From NCBI GenBank assembly GCA_963843275.1, contig CAWJJM010000004.1, forward strand, positions 372,001 to 436,000: 64,000 bases of DNA, written 5' to 3'. Positions 8,938 to 18,198 of this stretch are shown here, piece after piece (position 1 is the stretch's first letter; each line of letters begins with the position of its first letter). Source of the DNA: CAWJJM01 sp963843275 (GTDB taxonomy: Bacteria; Acidobacteriota; Thermoanaerobaculia; Multivoradales; JBCCEF01). The position numbers were made by a program, and so were the translations under genes. Below the pieces are notes generated by a model. The model was not told the DNA's origin. It saw only the letters and a list, made by a program, of their open reading frames with translations, and did not search any database.

Positions 8938-11487
8938 ATGATCCGGAGAGCCTGCACCAGCCACCGTCCAGCCCGTCCCCTCCTCCTCCTCCTCGTCCTG
9001 GCCCTCGCCGCCGTCCTCGCGGCGCCGGCCGCGCGCGCCTACGACAAGCCCACCAAGGCGCGGATCGCGCAGCTCTCCGACGCCTACCGCACCTGGCTCG
9101 AGGACGTCGAGCTGATCATCTCCGACGAAGAGCTCGGCGCCTTCCTCGACCTCGACAAGGACTACCAGCGCGACGCCTTCATCAAGCACTTCTGGCGCGT
9201 GCGCGACCCCTACCCCGACACCGCCCGCAACGAGTACGAGGAGTCGTACGAGGAGCGGCTGCGGATCGCGCGGGACAACTACCAGAACCTGCAGGAGGAC
9301 CGCTCGCGCATCCTGCTGCTCAACGGCCTGCCGACGGCGACGATCGAGGGCCGCTGCAGCGAGATCCTCAAGCCGCTCGAGATCTGGTACTACGCCGGCA
9401 GCGACCAGGTGGGCTTCGAGTTCTTCGTCATCTTCTACCGCGAGGGCAGCAACTACCGCCTGTGGCGACCCTTCGACGGCATCGAGCGGTTGATGGACAC
9501 GCTGATGGGGGACCGCAGCCAGCAGGGGCGCCAGGGGCTGCTGCAGCGCATCGCCCTGAACTGCCGCGACGGCGAGAAGATCGCCGCCGCGATCGCCTAC
9601 ACCCAGCGCGCCGGCAACACCGACTACAGCATCCTGCTGTCGCGCCTCGAGCACAAGCCCGAGGCCCGGCACGGGGAGTGGGTGGCGACGTTCAACAGCT
9701 ACACCACCGACGTGCCCGACGACGCCCCGAAGCTGCCGGCCACCCTGACCGTCGGGTTCCCGGGGCGCCACCAGAACCGCACCGTAGTGCAGGGGACGCT
9801 GGCGGTGCCGCGGGAGGCGGCGGCCGCCGCCGACCTCGCCGGGCACAGCTCCTTCGACCTGGTGCTCACCGGCGAGGTGCTGCGCGACGGCGAGCTGTTC
9901 GACAACTTCCGCTACAAGTTCGACCTGCCGGCGGCCAGCGTCGCCGGCGAAGCGAAGCTGCCGCTGGTCTTCCAGCGCTACCTGCGCCCCGGCACCTACG
10001 ACCTGGTCGTCAAGCTGGAGGACCTCAACGGCGGCACCTTCTTCCGCGAGCACCGCGACCTCGAGGTCCCGGACGTCGGCTCCGCCCCCCCGCCGGTGGT
10101 GCCCACGGACAGCGAGACGGCCGAGCTGCTGGCCGAGGCCAACGCGGCGCTGTCGACCGGCGACGTGACGCTGCACATCGTCGACCCGCAGGGCCAGCTC
10201 CACACCGGCTTCGTGCGCTTCGACACCCTGGCGACCGGCCCGGGGATCGACCACGTCACCTTCGCGCTCGACGGCCGGCCCCTGCTCATCAAGCGCAGCC
10301 CGCCGTACAGCGTCGAGCTCGACCTCGGGTCGCTGCCCCGGCCGCGCCGGCTGACCGCGGTGGCCTACGACGGCGCCGACGAGGAGCTGGCCCGCGACCA
10401 GCTCCTGATCAACGCCGGCGGCCAGCGCTTCGGCATCGACCTGGTGGAGCCGCGGCGCGGCAAGACCTACCACAGCAGCCTCAACGCCGAGGCCAAGGTG
10501 CAGGTGCCCGAAGGGCAGACGGTCGACCGGGTGGAGTTCTACGTCAACGAGACCCGGGTGGCGACGCTGTACCAGGAGCCGTGGGTGCAGCCGATCGTGC
10601 TGCCGGCGGACCAGTCGGTGGCCTACGTGCGGGCGGTCGCCTACCTGCCGGACGGCAACTCCACCGAGGACCTGGTCTTCGTCAACTCGCCCGACTACCT
10701 CGAGGAGCTGGACGTGCAGTTCGTCGAGCTCTACGCCACGGTGACCGACCGCCAGGGCCACCCGATCGAGGGCCTGACCCGGGACGACTTCGCGATCAGC
10801 GAGGACGGCCGGCCGCAGCAGGTCGTGCGCTTCGACCAGGTGCGCGACCTGCCGATCCACGCCGCCATCCTGATGGACGTCTCGGCCTCGATGGAGGGAG
10901 ACCTCGACGCCACCCGCCAGGCGGCGCTCGATTTCTTCCAACAGGCCGTCCACCCGAAGGACCGCGCCGCCGTCATCACCTTCAACGACCATCCCAACCT
11001 GGCCGTCAAGTTCACCAGCGACCTGCCGACGCTGGCCGGCGGCCTCGCCGGGCTCAAGGCGGAGCGCGGCACCGCCCTCTACGACAGCGTCATCTTCGGC
11101 CTCTACTACTTCAACGGCGTCAAGGGCCAGCGGGCGCTGCTGATCCTCTCCGACGGCAAGGACGAGAGCTCGCGCTTCAGCTGGGACCAGACGCTCGAGT
11201 ACGCCCGTCGCGCCGGCGTCACCGTCTACGCCATCGCCCTGCGCGACGACGCCGCCTACAAGCGGCTCGGCAAGCTGTCGGAGGCGACCGGCGGGCGCAG
11301 CTACCTGATCAAGGACCCGGCGCAGCTCGCGGCGATCTATGACAGCATCCAGCGCGAGCTGCGGTCGAAGTACCTGCTCGCCTACCAGTCGACGAACACC
11401 AGCGGCTCGACGGATTTCCGGCGCATCGACGTGAAGGTCTCCCGCCCGGGCGCCGAGGTCAAAACCCTCCAGGGTTATTACCCGTAG
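8938..11487 (+). CDS. Secreted GWxTD / VWA-domain protein (acidobacterial VWFA-related), copy 1
   Basis: The 849-residue protein has a signal peptide (LLLLLVLALAAVLAAPAARA). An N-terminal GWxTD-type domain (residues ~30-140) shows WLEDVELIISDEE and FWRVRDPYPDTARNEY. A central beta-rich part follows. A C-terminal von Willebrand A domain has the MIDAS motif DVSASM (Asp647), the conserved Thr in GTALYDS and LILSDGKDESSR. The C-terminal end QRELRSKYLLAYQS is typical of the VWFA-related domain described from Acidobacteria. Function is unknown; a cell-surface adhesion or assembly role is inferred from the MIDAS. The Shine-Dalgarno GAGGAG precedes the ATG. A paralogue follows at 12471. Confidence 0.85.
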   Translation: MIRRACTSHRPARPLLLLLVLALAAVLAAPAARAYDKPTKARIAQLSDAYRTWLEDVELIISDEELGAFLDLDKDYQRDAFIKHFWRVRDPYPDTARNEYEESYEERLRIARDNYQNLQEDRSRILLLNGLPTATIEGRCSEILKPLEIWYYAGSDQVGFEFFVIFYREGSNYRLWRPFDGIERLMDTLMGDRSQQGRQGLLQRIALNCRDGEKIAAAIAYTQRAGNTDYSILLSRLEHKPEARHGEWVATFNSYTTDVPDDAPKLPATLTVGFPGRHQNRTVVQGTLAVPREAAAAADLAGHSSFDLVLTGEVLRDGELFDNFRYKFDLPAASVAGEAKLPLVFQRYLRPGTYDLVVKLEDLNGGTFFREHRDLEVPDVGSAPPPVVPTDSETAELLAEANAALSTGDVTLHIVDPQGQLHTGFVRFDTLATGPGIDHVTFALDGRPLLIKRSPPYSVELDLGSLPRPRRLTAVAYDGADEELARDQLLINAGGQRFGIDLVEPRRGKTYHSSLNAEAKVQVPEGQTVDRVEFYVNETRVATLYQEPWVQPIVLPADQSVAYVRAVAYLPDGNSTEDLVFVNSPDYLEELDVQFVELYATVTDRQGHPIEGLTRDDFAISEDGRPQQVVRFDQVRDLPIHAAILMDVSASMEGDLDATRQAALDFFQQAVHPKDRAAVITFNDHPNLAVKFTSDLPTLAGGLAGLKAERGTALYDSVIFGLYYFNGVKGQRALLILSDGKDESSRFSWDQTLEYARRAGVTVYAIALRDDAAYKRLGKLSEATGGRSYLIKDPAQLAAIYDSIQRELRSKYLLAYQSTNTSGSTDFRRIDVKVSRPGAEVKTLQGYYP

Positions 11488-11505
11488 GCGACGAAGGAAG
11501 GCACG

Positions 11506-12474
11506 ATGAGAGGTTCGATCCGCCGGGCCCCGGCCCTGCCCGTCGTGGCGTCGCTGCTCGCGGCCGCCCTGCTCGCCGGCGCCGGCTGCGCGCCGCGGGG
11601 ACGGACGGACACCACCGCCGACGACCGGGCCGCGGCCGACGCCGCCTACCGGCAGGAGATCGCCGCGTGGCACCGGCAGCGCGAGGAACGCCTGACCCGC
11701 GACGACGGCTGGCTCACCCTCGCGGGGCTGCACTGGCTGCCGGAGGGGCGCAGCACCATCGGCTCCGCACCGATGGACGACGTGGTCCTCCCCCCCAGCG
11801 CTCCGCTGCAGGTCGGTACGTTGCACCGTGAGGGCGACCGGGTCCGGCTCGAGGTGGAGCCGGGCGTCGAGGCAACCCACGACGGCGAGCGCTTCCGCGA
11901 GCTGGAGATGGTGTCCGACGCCGCGGCTGGCGACGCCGGGCCGACGGTGGTCGAGCTCGGCAGCCTGTCGTTCCACGTCATCCGGCGCGGCGACAAGCTC
12001 GGCGTGCGGGTGAAGGACTCGGACAACCCGGCCCGCACCGGCTTCCGGGGCGTCGACACCTTCCCGGTCGATCCGGCCTGGCGGCTGGACGCCCGCTTCG
12101 AGCCCTACGACACCCCGCGCCCGATGCCGATCGACGACGTCACCGGCAACGTCCAGGACGCGGTGTCGCCCGGCGAGGTCACGTTCACCGTCGACGGCAC
12201 GCCCTACCGGCTCATCGCCCTCGACGAGGACGGCGACCTCTTCCTGATCTTCTCCGACGCCACCTCCGGCAAGGAGACCTACGGCGCCGGCCGCTACCTG
12301 ACCGCTCCCCGGCCGGGGCCGGACGGGCGGCTGGTGCTCGACTTCAACAAGGCGTACAACCCACCGTGCGCCTTCACGCCCTTCGCCACGTGCCCGCTGC
12401 CGCCGCGGCAGAACCGGCTGCCGATCGCCGTCCGCGCGGGCGAGAAGAAGTTCACCGGTCCCGGAGCCCATTGA
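11506..12474 (+). CDS. DUF1684 family lipoprotein
   Basis: The 322-residue protein begins with a lipoprotein signal (LLAAALLAGAGCAPRG), so it is probably anchored in a membrane facing the periplasm. The body shows the hallmarks of DUF1684: DDGWLTLAGLHWLPEG, a central beta-rich FHA-like part, and the C-terminal NPPCAFTPFATCPLPP with two conserved cysteines. No enzymatic function is established for the family. It starts 18 nt after the first VWA protein (an AAGGAAGGC ribosome site is visible) and its stop overlaps the next gene, so it is in one operon with both VWA proteins. Confidence 0.85.
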   Translation: MRGSIRRAPALPVVASLLAAALLAGAGCAPRGRTDTTADDRAAADAAYRQEIAAWHRQREERLTRDDGWLTLAGLHWLPEGRSTIGSAPMDDVVLPPSAPLQVGTLHREGDRVRLEVEPGVEATHDGERFRELEMVSDAAAGDAGPTVVELGSLSFHVIRRGDKLGVRVKDSDNPARTGFRGVDTFPVDPAWRLDARFEPYDTPRPMPIDDVTGNVQDAVSPGEVTFTVDGTPYRLIALDEDGDLFLIFSDATSGKETYGAGRYLTAPRPGPDGRLVLDFNKAYNPPCAFTPFATCPLPPRQNRLPIAVRAGEKKFTGPGAH

Positions 12475-15035
12475 TCCCCCGCCGGACCGCAGCGCTCGCC
12501 TGTGTCGCCCTGGCCTGCGCCGCGGCCGCCGGCGCCGCTCCGGACCGACCCGCCGCGACCGCTCCCGCGGCGTCCGTCCCCGCCGACCTCGCCCCCGCCT
12601 TCCGCGACTGGCTCGTGGAGGTGGCGGCGCTGATCACGCCGGCCGAGCGGCAGGCCTTCCTCGGCCTCGCCGCCGACTACCAGCGCCGCGCCTTCATCGA
12701 GGAGTTCTGGCGCCGGCGCGACCCGTACCCGGAGACCGGCCGCAACGAGCTGCGGGAGCGCTGGGAGGCCCACGCGGACGAGGCGCGCCAGCGCTGGGAG
12801 GACCTGGCGGACCCCCGCGCCCAGGCCTATCTCGCCCACGGCAGGCCGGCCGAGGAGACCCTGGCCCGCTGCGGCCTGCTGGTGCGGCCGCTCGAGGTCT
12901 GGCACTACCGCGGCAGCGAGGCCCTGCGCCAGGACTTCTACATGGTCTTCCAGGATCGCGGCGGCGGGCGCTGGGAGCTGTGGACGCCGCGCGACAGCCT
13001 GCAGCACCTCCTGCTGACCGCACCGGGGGTGGACACGGACCAGCAGAACCTGGACCGGCTCGCCCGGGAGTGCCCCCGCGGCGACCGACTGGTCTCGGCG
13101 CTGGTCCGCAGCATCGACTGGGTGGAGCTGGCGCAACGCGGCGTCCACCTCTTCCCCACGCCGGACGGAGAATGGCTGCGCTCCTTCCTCTCCTCGACCA
13201 CCGACCTGCCGGAGGGCGCCGGCACCTTCCCCGCCACCCTGCGCCTCAGCTTCCCGGGCGCACGCGGCGGCCGCACCGTGGTGCAGGGGCTGCTCGAGGT
13301 GCCGCCGGGCGCCGGCACGGTGACCACCGACTCCGGGCCGGCCTTCGACTACGTGGTCGACGGCGAGGTGCTGCGCGGCGACGAGCTGTTCGAGAACTTC
13401 CGCTACCGTTTCCGGCTACCCGCCGCCGGCGGCGCCGACACCGGGTCGCTGCCGCTGGTCTTCCAGCGCTACCTGCGGCCCGGCCGCTACCGCCTGCTGG
13501 TCCGCGTCGAGGACGTCGCGGGCGGGCGCTACCACCGCGAGGAGCGCGAGATGACGGTGCCGTTCGTCCATCGCGGCGAGGACGCCGTGGCGGGGGTGGT
13601 CGCAGCCAATCCCGGCGACGCCGCCGACGACGGGAGCGGCGGCGGCCCCGACCCGGTGGCGGAGGCCAACCGCTCCCTGGGACGGGGCGACCACACGCTG
13701 CGGTTGCTGCCGCCCTCCGAGGGTCTGCACACCGGCAACACCCGCGTCGAAGCGGTGGCCGGCGGCAAGGGGATCGCCCGGGTGCGCTTCGCGCTCGACG
13801 GCCGCCAGGTGATGAGCAAGTCGCGGCCGCCCTACGACGTCGAGATCGACCTCGGCGACGGCCTGCGCACCCACGAGGTTTCGGCGGTCGCCGTCGACGC
13901 CGCCGGCGAGGAGCTGGCGCGCGACGAGATCCTGCTCAACGCCGGGCCGCACCGCTTCGGAGTCCGGCTGGTGGAGCCGCAGCCGGGGCACCGCTACACC
14001 ACCAGCCTGCGAGCGCTCGCCCAGGTCGACGTCCCCGAGGGGGAGCACCTCGAGCGCGTCGAGCTGTACCTGAACGACGACCTGGTGGCGACGCTCTACC
14101 AACCGCCCTTCGCCCAGCCGATCGTGCTGCCGCCGGCGCACCAGGTCGCCTACGTGCGCGCCGTCGCCTACCTCGACGGCGGCACCTCGGCCGAGGACCT
14201 GGTCTTCGTCAACGCGCCCGAGAACCTGGACCGGATCGACGTCCACCTGGTCGAGCTGTACACGACGGTCGTCGACCGCGCCGGACGCCCCGTGGAAGGG
14301 CTCGACCGCGACGACTTCACGGTGCTCGAAGAGGGTGTCGAGCAGCGCATCCGGCGCTTCGAGCTGGTCCGCAACGTGCCGATCTACGCGGGGGTGCTGC
14401 TGGACACCTCGAGCTCGATGACCGAGGAGCTGGACGAGGCGCTGGCGGCGGCGACCCACTTCTTCGAGAAGGTGGTCGAGCCGAAGGACCGTGCCGCGGT
14501 GATCACCTTCAGCGACAAGCCGCAGCTCGCGGTGCGCTTCACCAACGATCCCGAGGTGCTCGCCGGCGGGCTGGCCGGCGTCGACGCCGTCGGCGGCACG
14601 GCGCTGTGGGACAGCCTGGTCTACGCGCTCTACTATTTCAGCGGCGTGCAGGGGAAGCGCGCCCTGGTGCTGATCTCCGACGGCGACGACCAGGGGAGCC
14701 GCTACGGCTTCGAGGAGGCCCTCGACTACGCGCGGCGCACCGGCGTGTCGATCTACGCGATCGGGCTGGGGCCCGCCGGCAACGAGCCCGCCGTGCGCTC
14801 GAAGCTGCTGCGGCTGGCGAACGAGACCGGCGGGCAGACCTTCTTCGTGCACCGCGCCGTCGAGCTCGACCGCGTCTACGACTCGATCCAACGCGAGCTG
14901 CGCACCCAGTACCTGCTCGCCTACCAGTCGTCGCGCGACGCCGGCGGCGACCGCGACGAGGCCTTCCGCCGCGTCGAGGTCACCGTCGACCGCCCCGGGG
15001 TCGAGGCCAAGACGCTGCGCGGCTACTACCCGTGA
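12471..15035 (+). CDS. Secreted GWxTD / VWA-domain protein, copy 2
   Basis: The 854-residue paralogue of the 8938 gene has the same order: signal peptide, GWxTD-type domain (WLVEVAALITPAER, EEFWRRRDPYPETGRNEL), beta-rich middle, then a VWA domain. MIDAS residues are DTSSSM (Asp645) and GTALWDS, with LVLISDGDDQGSR and the end QRELRTQYLLAYQS. The start is the TTG at 12471, inside a TTGA overlap with the DUF1684 stop. A TTG start in a 4-nt overlap recurs at the GerMN gene. Both copies keep complete metal-binding motifs, so both are likely functional and may pair as a heteromer. Confidence 0.85.
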   Translation: MIPRRTAALACVALACAAAAGAAPDRPAATAPAASVPADLAPAFRDWLVEVAALITPAERQAFLGLAADYQRRAFIEEFWRRRDPYPETGRNELRERWEAHADEARQRWEDLADPRAQAYLAHGRPAEETLARCGLLVRPLEVWHYRGSEALRQDFYMVFQDRGGGRWELWTPRDSLQHLLLTAPGVDTDQQNLDRLARECPRGDRLVSALVRSIDWVELAQRGVHLFPTPDGEWLRSFLSSTTDLPEGAGTFPATLRLSFPGARGGRTVVQGLLEVPPGAGTVTTDSGPAFDYVVDGEVLRGDELFENFRYRFRLPAAGGADTGSLPLVFQRYLRPGRYRLLVRVEDVAGGRYHREEREMTVPFVHRGEDAVAGVVAANPGDAADDGSGGGPDPVAEANRSLGRGDHTLRLLPPSEGLHTGNTRVEAVAGGKGIARVRFALDGRQVMSKSRPPYDVEIDLGDGLRTHEVSAVAVDAAGEELARDEILLNAGPHRFGVRLVEPQPGHRYTTSLRALAQVDVPEGEHLERVELYLNDDLVATLYQPPFAQPIVLPPAHQVAYVRAVAYLDGGTSAEDLVFVNAPENLDRIDVHLVELYTTVVDRAGRPVEGLDRDDFTVLEEGVEQRIRRFELVRNVPIYAGVLLDTSSSMTEELDEALAAATHFFEKVVEPKDRAAVITFSDKPQLAVRFTNDPEVLAGGLAGVDAVGGTALWDSLVYALYYFSGVQGKRALVLISDGDDQGSRYGFEEALDYARRTGVSIYAIGLGPAGNEPAVRSKLLRLANETGGQTFFVHRAVELDRVYDSIQRELRTQYLLAYQSSRDAGGDRDEAFRRVEVTVDRPGVEAKTLRGYYP

Positions 15036-15682
15036 CGCGGAAGCGTCCCCACCCGCCCCGGCTGGTTCTGGCCTCCGCCTCGCCGCGGCGGCGCGACCTG
15101 CTCGCCGCGCTGGGGCTGCGCTTCGAGGTCCGCCCCGTCGGCCTCGACGAGACGCCGCGGCCCGGCGAGTCGCCGCGCGCCCTGGTGCTCCGGCTGGCCC
15201 GCGGCAAGGTGGCCGCCGACGCGCGGCCGGGCGAGCTGGTGCTCGCCGCCGACACGGTGGTGGTGCTGCCGGCGGCGGACGGCGGACGGCCCGAGCTGCT
15301 CGGCAAGCCCTCCGGACCGGCCGAGGCGCGCCGCATGCTCGCCCGCCTCGCCGGTCGCGAGCACCGCGTGCTCACCGGCGTCGCGGTCGAGGAGCCCGGG
15401 CCGGAGGGGGGGCGCCGGGCGGCCGCGGCGGAGGAGTCGCGGGTCGTCCTGGCGCCGCTCACCGCGCGGCAGATCGCCCGCTACGTGGCGAGCGGCGAGC
15501 CCCTCGACAAGGCGGGCTCCTACGCCATCCAGGGGCTCGGCGCCCTGTTCGTCGAGGCGGTGTACGGCAACTACACGAACGTCGTCGGGCTGCCGCTGCC
15601 CACCGTGTACCGGCTGTTCTCGGAGCTCGGCCACACCCTCGAGGACCTGCTGGCCCCGGCCCCGCGGGCGGGGCGGAGCTGA
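15032..15682 (+). CDS. maf: Maf-family nucleoside triphosphate pyrophosphatase
   Basis: Maf proteins hydrolyse dTTP, UTP or modified nucleotides to monophosphates, acting in nucleotide housecleaning and septum control. The N-terminus LVLASASPRRRDLLAALG is the family signature, followed by ADTVVVL, KPSGPAEARRML, HRVLTGVAV and DKAGSYAIQG. The GTG start overlaps the stop of the VWA gene (GTGA). The 216-residue length is normal. Substrate class (dTTP/UTP or m7GTP type) cannot be fixed from the sequence alone. It is the last gene of the VWA operon. Confidence 0.92.
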   Translation: MTRKRPHPPRLVLASASPRRRDLLAALGLRFEVRPVGLDETPRPGESPRALVLRLARGKVAADARPGELVLAADTVVVLPAADGGRPELLGKPSGPAEARRMLARLAGREHRVLTGVAVEEPGPEGGRRAAAAEESRVVLAPLTARQIARYVASGEPLDKAGSYAIQGLGALFVEAVYGNYTNVVGLPLPTVYRLFSELGHTLEDLLAPAPRAGRS

Positions 15683-15702
15683 GGGCGGGAGGGGACGCGG
15701 TG

Positions 15703-15708
15703 TATACT
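15703..15708 (+). promoter_or_regulatory. -10 hexamer upstream of the NYN gene
   Basis: TATACT is one of the most AT-rich spots in the region and is followed by a T run. No clear -35 box is visible. It would give a leader of ~130 nt to the ATG at 15846. Nothing else is seen in the 163 nt between maf and this gene. Confidence 0.4.
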
Positions 15709-15845
15709 TTTTCCCGCCTCGGTCGCGCCTCCTCCGCGGGCGCGCCGCCCGAGCCCGAACGGCCCCTTCCCGATCCCGTGCCGACTTCCCCCCCGACAGG
15801 TGAGGCGCGCAGCCCCCGGCCGACGCCGCCCGGACAGGCCGCCCG

Positions 15846-17111
15846 ATGAGCCCCTGGTGGCTCCGGCCGACCGCCGAAGGCGCCCCGGACGAGCCCGCCG
15901 GCGACGGCGCCGCGACCCCCGAGGAGCCCGCCGAGGCGTCCCCTCCCGCCGAGGAGCGGAGCGCTGCCGAGCGCAAGGGCGGTGCGGGGGGCGCCAAGCG
16001 CGAGCGGGACGGCGCCAAGGCCGACCGCCCCGAGCGTAGCCGCGGGTCGGGGAGCGCGCCGGCGCGCGAGGGCGGCGAGCGTCGCCGCGGGCGGGCCGGC
16101 GGGCGCGGCGAAGGCGCCGCCGCGAAACCCGCGGGCCGTGACCGCGAGGCGCCGCCGCCGCGGCGCGGCGCCGACGAGCGCGCCGCGACCCGCGACGGCG
16201 ACGCCGACCCCCGGCGGCGCTCCGGGGCCGAACCCCGCAAGGGCGAGCAGCGCCCGCGCGAAGAATTCACCTTCGAAGACGACATCTCCGCCGTGGATTT
16301 CGCCGCCCTGCGGGGCGAGATCCTCGCGGCGCCCGAAAGGACCTCATCGGTGAGCGACGAACGCAAGATCGCGATGTTCTGCGATCTGGAGAACCTCGCC
16401 CTCGGAGTGCGTGACTCCGAGATCAAGAAATTCGACATCGCCCTGATCCTCGAGCGCCTGCTCGAGAAGGGCAGGATCATCGTCAAGAAGGCCTACTGCG
16501 ACTGGGAGCGCTACAGCGACTACAAGCGCGCTTTCCACGAGGCGGCCATCGAGATGATCGACATCCCGCAGAAGTACTACTCGGGAAAGAACAGCGCCGA
16601 CATCAAGATGGTGGTCGACGCCATGGAGCTGTCCTACGCCAACGAGCACCTCGACACCTTCGTGCTGCTGTCGGGCGACAGCGACTTCTCGCCGCTGGTC
16701 TCCAAGCTCAAGGAGAACAACAAGTACGTCATCGGCATCGGGGTCAAGGACAGCTCCTCCGCCCTGCTGGTGGACAACTGCGACGAGTTCATCTACTACG
16801 AGGACGTCTGGCGCGACCGCCAGCGCAGCCCCAAGGTGGACGGCTCGGACAAGAAGAAGTCCGAGGCGTTCCGCCTCATGGTCGACGCCATCCAGGCCCT
16901 GCTGCGCGACAACAAGGACGTGCTCTGGGGCTCGATGATCAAGCAGACCATGCAGCGCAAGAAGCCCTCCTTCAACGAGGGCTACTTCGGCTACTCGACC
17001 TTCTCCGAGCTGCTCGAGGACGCCGAGCGCAACAACCTGATCAAGCTGAAGAAGGACCAGCGCTCCGGCACCTACATCGTGACCGGCTTCTCCGGCCGCA
17101 GCGGGCGTTGA
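15846..17111 (+). CDS. NYN-domain RNase-like protein with C-terminal OST-HTH/LOTUS-type domain
   Basis: NYN domains are PIN-like nuclease folds. The domain (residues ~170-320) shows the acidic residues of the active site in MFCDLENLALG, KMVVDAME and LLSGDSDFSPLVSKL. The C-terminal ~90 residues resemble the OST-HTH/LOTUS RNA-binding domain (FRLMVDAIQALLR, KPSFNEGYFGYSTFSELL). The first ~165 residues are highly charged, low-complexity Glu/Arg/Ala/Pro/Gly sequence, probably disordered. The ATG at 15846 is used. A GTG at 16350 directly before SDERKIAMF is an alternative start that would remove this tail, but the sequence before it (EFTFEDDISAVDFAALRGE) looks coding. RNA turnover or tRNA processing is the inferred role. 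Confidence 0.8.
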   Translation: MSPWWLRPTAEGAPDEPAGDGAATPEEPAEASPPAEERSAAERKGGAGGAKRERDGAKADRPERSRGSGSAPAREGGERRRGRAGGRGEGAAAKPAGRDREAPPPRRGADERAATRDGDADPRRRSGAEPRKGEQRPREEFTFEDDISAVDFAALRGEILAAPERTSSVSDERKIAMFCDLENLALGVRDSEIKKFDIALILERLLEKGRIIVKKAYCDWERYSDYKRAFHEAAIEMIDIPQKYYSGKNSADIKMVVDAMELSYANEHLDTFVLLSGDSDFSPLVSKLKENNKYVIGIGVKDSSSALLVDNCDEFIYYEDVWRDRQRSPKVDGSDKKKSEAFRLMVDAIQALLRDNKDVLWGSMIKQTMQRKKPSFNEGYFGYSTFSELLEDAERNNLIKLKKDQRSGTYIVTGFSGRSGR

Positions 17112-17134
17112 GCCGACCGCTCGCCGGGCGGCGC

Positions 17135-17151
17135 GGGCGCCGGCGGCGCCC
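17135..17151. terminator. Hairpin between the convergent NYN and flippase-like genes
   Basis: GGGCGCC GGC GGCGCCC forms a perfect 7-bp GC stem with a 3-nt loop in the 82-nt convergent gap. No U tract follows, so termination on either strand is only inferred. Confidence 0.4.
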
Positions 17152-17193
17152 TGCAGGGGCGGGCCGGACCCCGCCGCGTCGGTCGCGCAGGGT

Positions 17194-18198
17194 CTAGGGA
17201 GAGCCGCGCCGGGCGGAGGGGTCCGCGAGGCCGGCGGACCCGCGCTCGCCGGACGGGTCGGCCCGCTGCGGCGAGGCCAGCAGCACCAGGGCGCCGGCGG
17301 CGGCGAAGCCGAGGAGGACCGAGCGGTTGAGCAGGGCCACGGCAAGCGCCGTGCCCGGGTCCGCTCCGAAGGCTCCCAGCGCAAAGACCAGCGCACCCTC
17401 CCTGACCCCGAGCGCCCCCAGCGTCGACGGCACCGACGACACCACCAGGGTGAGGGCCAGGACGACGAGCAGATCGGCGACCCCGAGGGTGTCGCCGAAG
17501 GCCGCCAGCAGGCTCGCCACGCCGGCCAGCCGCAGTCCGTGGTACACGACCGCGAGCGCGAGCGTGACCACGCAGCGGCGTCGACCCGCCCGGCGCACCG
17601 ACTCCCGCAGGACGTCGAACGCCGCTCGGGTCGCTCCGCGGACCCGCCGGCTCCGCCCCCCGAAGCGCCACAGGAGGGCGACCGCGACGGCGAGGGCTGC
17701 AGCTCCCGCGAGCCAGGGGAGCGCCGTCGCCGCCAGGCCGGGACGTCGCGCCACCAGCAGCGCCCCCAACCGGCGGTGCTCCATCGCGGCGACCGCCGCG
17801 CCGGGCACGAGGAGGACGGCGGCACCGATCGCCCGGTCCAGCGTGACCACGCCCAGGGCCGGCCCCCACCGGTCGACGAGCCGGCGCAGGCGGAGAGCCC
17901 GGTAGCCCTCGCCACCGAGACTTCCGGGAAGGAGGTGCTGGAAGACGTAGCTCGCCAGGGTGATGCGGAGGCTCTCGGCGAAGCCCAGTCCGAACGTTCC
18001 GCCGAGCGCACGGAGGCGGGCGGCCTGGGCGAACACCGCGACGCCGAGCAGCGCCAGTCCCACGACGAGGGCCGTCGGCGCCGCCCCCGCCAGCGCGGCA
18101 AGGACCTGCGACGGGCGGACGGCCCAGAGCAGCCCGGCGAGGACCACCCCCCCGGCGAGGGCCTCGAACCATGCCAGTGCCGAGCGCCCCCCTCTCAC
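17194..18198 (-). CDS. Lysylphosphatidylglycerol-synthase-type transmembrane protein (flippase-like, UPF0104)
   Basis: The 334-residue protein is almost entirely membrane helices (about eight) and matches the transmembrane region of lysylphosphatidylglycerol synthase (PF03706): SYVFQHLLPGSLGGEGYRAL and VSSVPSTLGALGVREGALVF. It has no aminoacyl-transfer domain. Stand-alone members are often found in glycolipid and exopolysaccharide loci and are proposed to move or present lipid-linked substrates. The GTG at 18198 overlaps the stop of the upstream sulfotransferase gene (GTGA). It is the last gene of the five-gene operon, so a transport role for the sulfated glycolipid made by the others is inferred. 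Confidence 0.8.
   Translation of the reverse strand: MRGGRSALAWFEALAGGVVLAGLLWAVRPSQVLAALAGAAPTALVVGLALLGVAVFAQAARLRALGGTFGLGFAESLRITLASYVFQHLLPGSLGGEGYRALRLRRLVDRWGPALGVVTLDRAIGAAVLLVPGAAVAAMEHRRLGALLVARRPGLAATALPWLAGAAALAVAVALLWRFGGRSRRVRGATRAAFDVLRESVRRAGRRRCVVTLALAVVYHGLRLAGVASLLAAFGDTLGVADLLVVLALTLVVSSVPSTLGALGVREGALVFALGAFGADPGTALAVALLNRSVLLGFAAAGALVLLASPQRADPSGERGSAGLADPSARRGSP

Noticed and set aside
8887..12471. A 1194-codon open frame on the minus strand opposite the first GWxTD-VWA gene and DUF1684
   Set aside because: It is a GC-driven antisense shadow: composition is Gly/Val/Arg/Gln-rich, with no family motif and no promoter, while the plus-strand genes are clearly conserved. Similar shadows at 2464-4746, 5077-8244 and 54968-57070 were rejected for the same reason.
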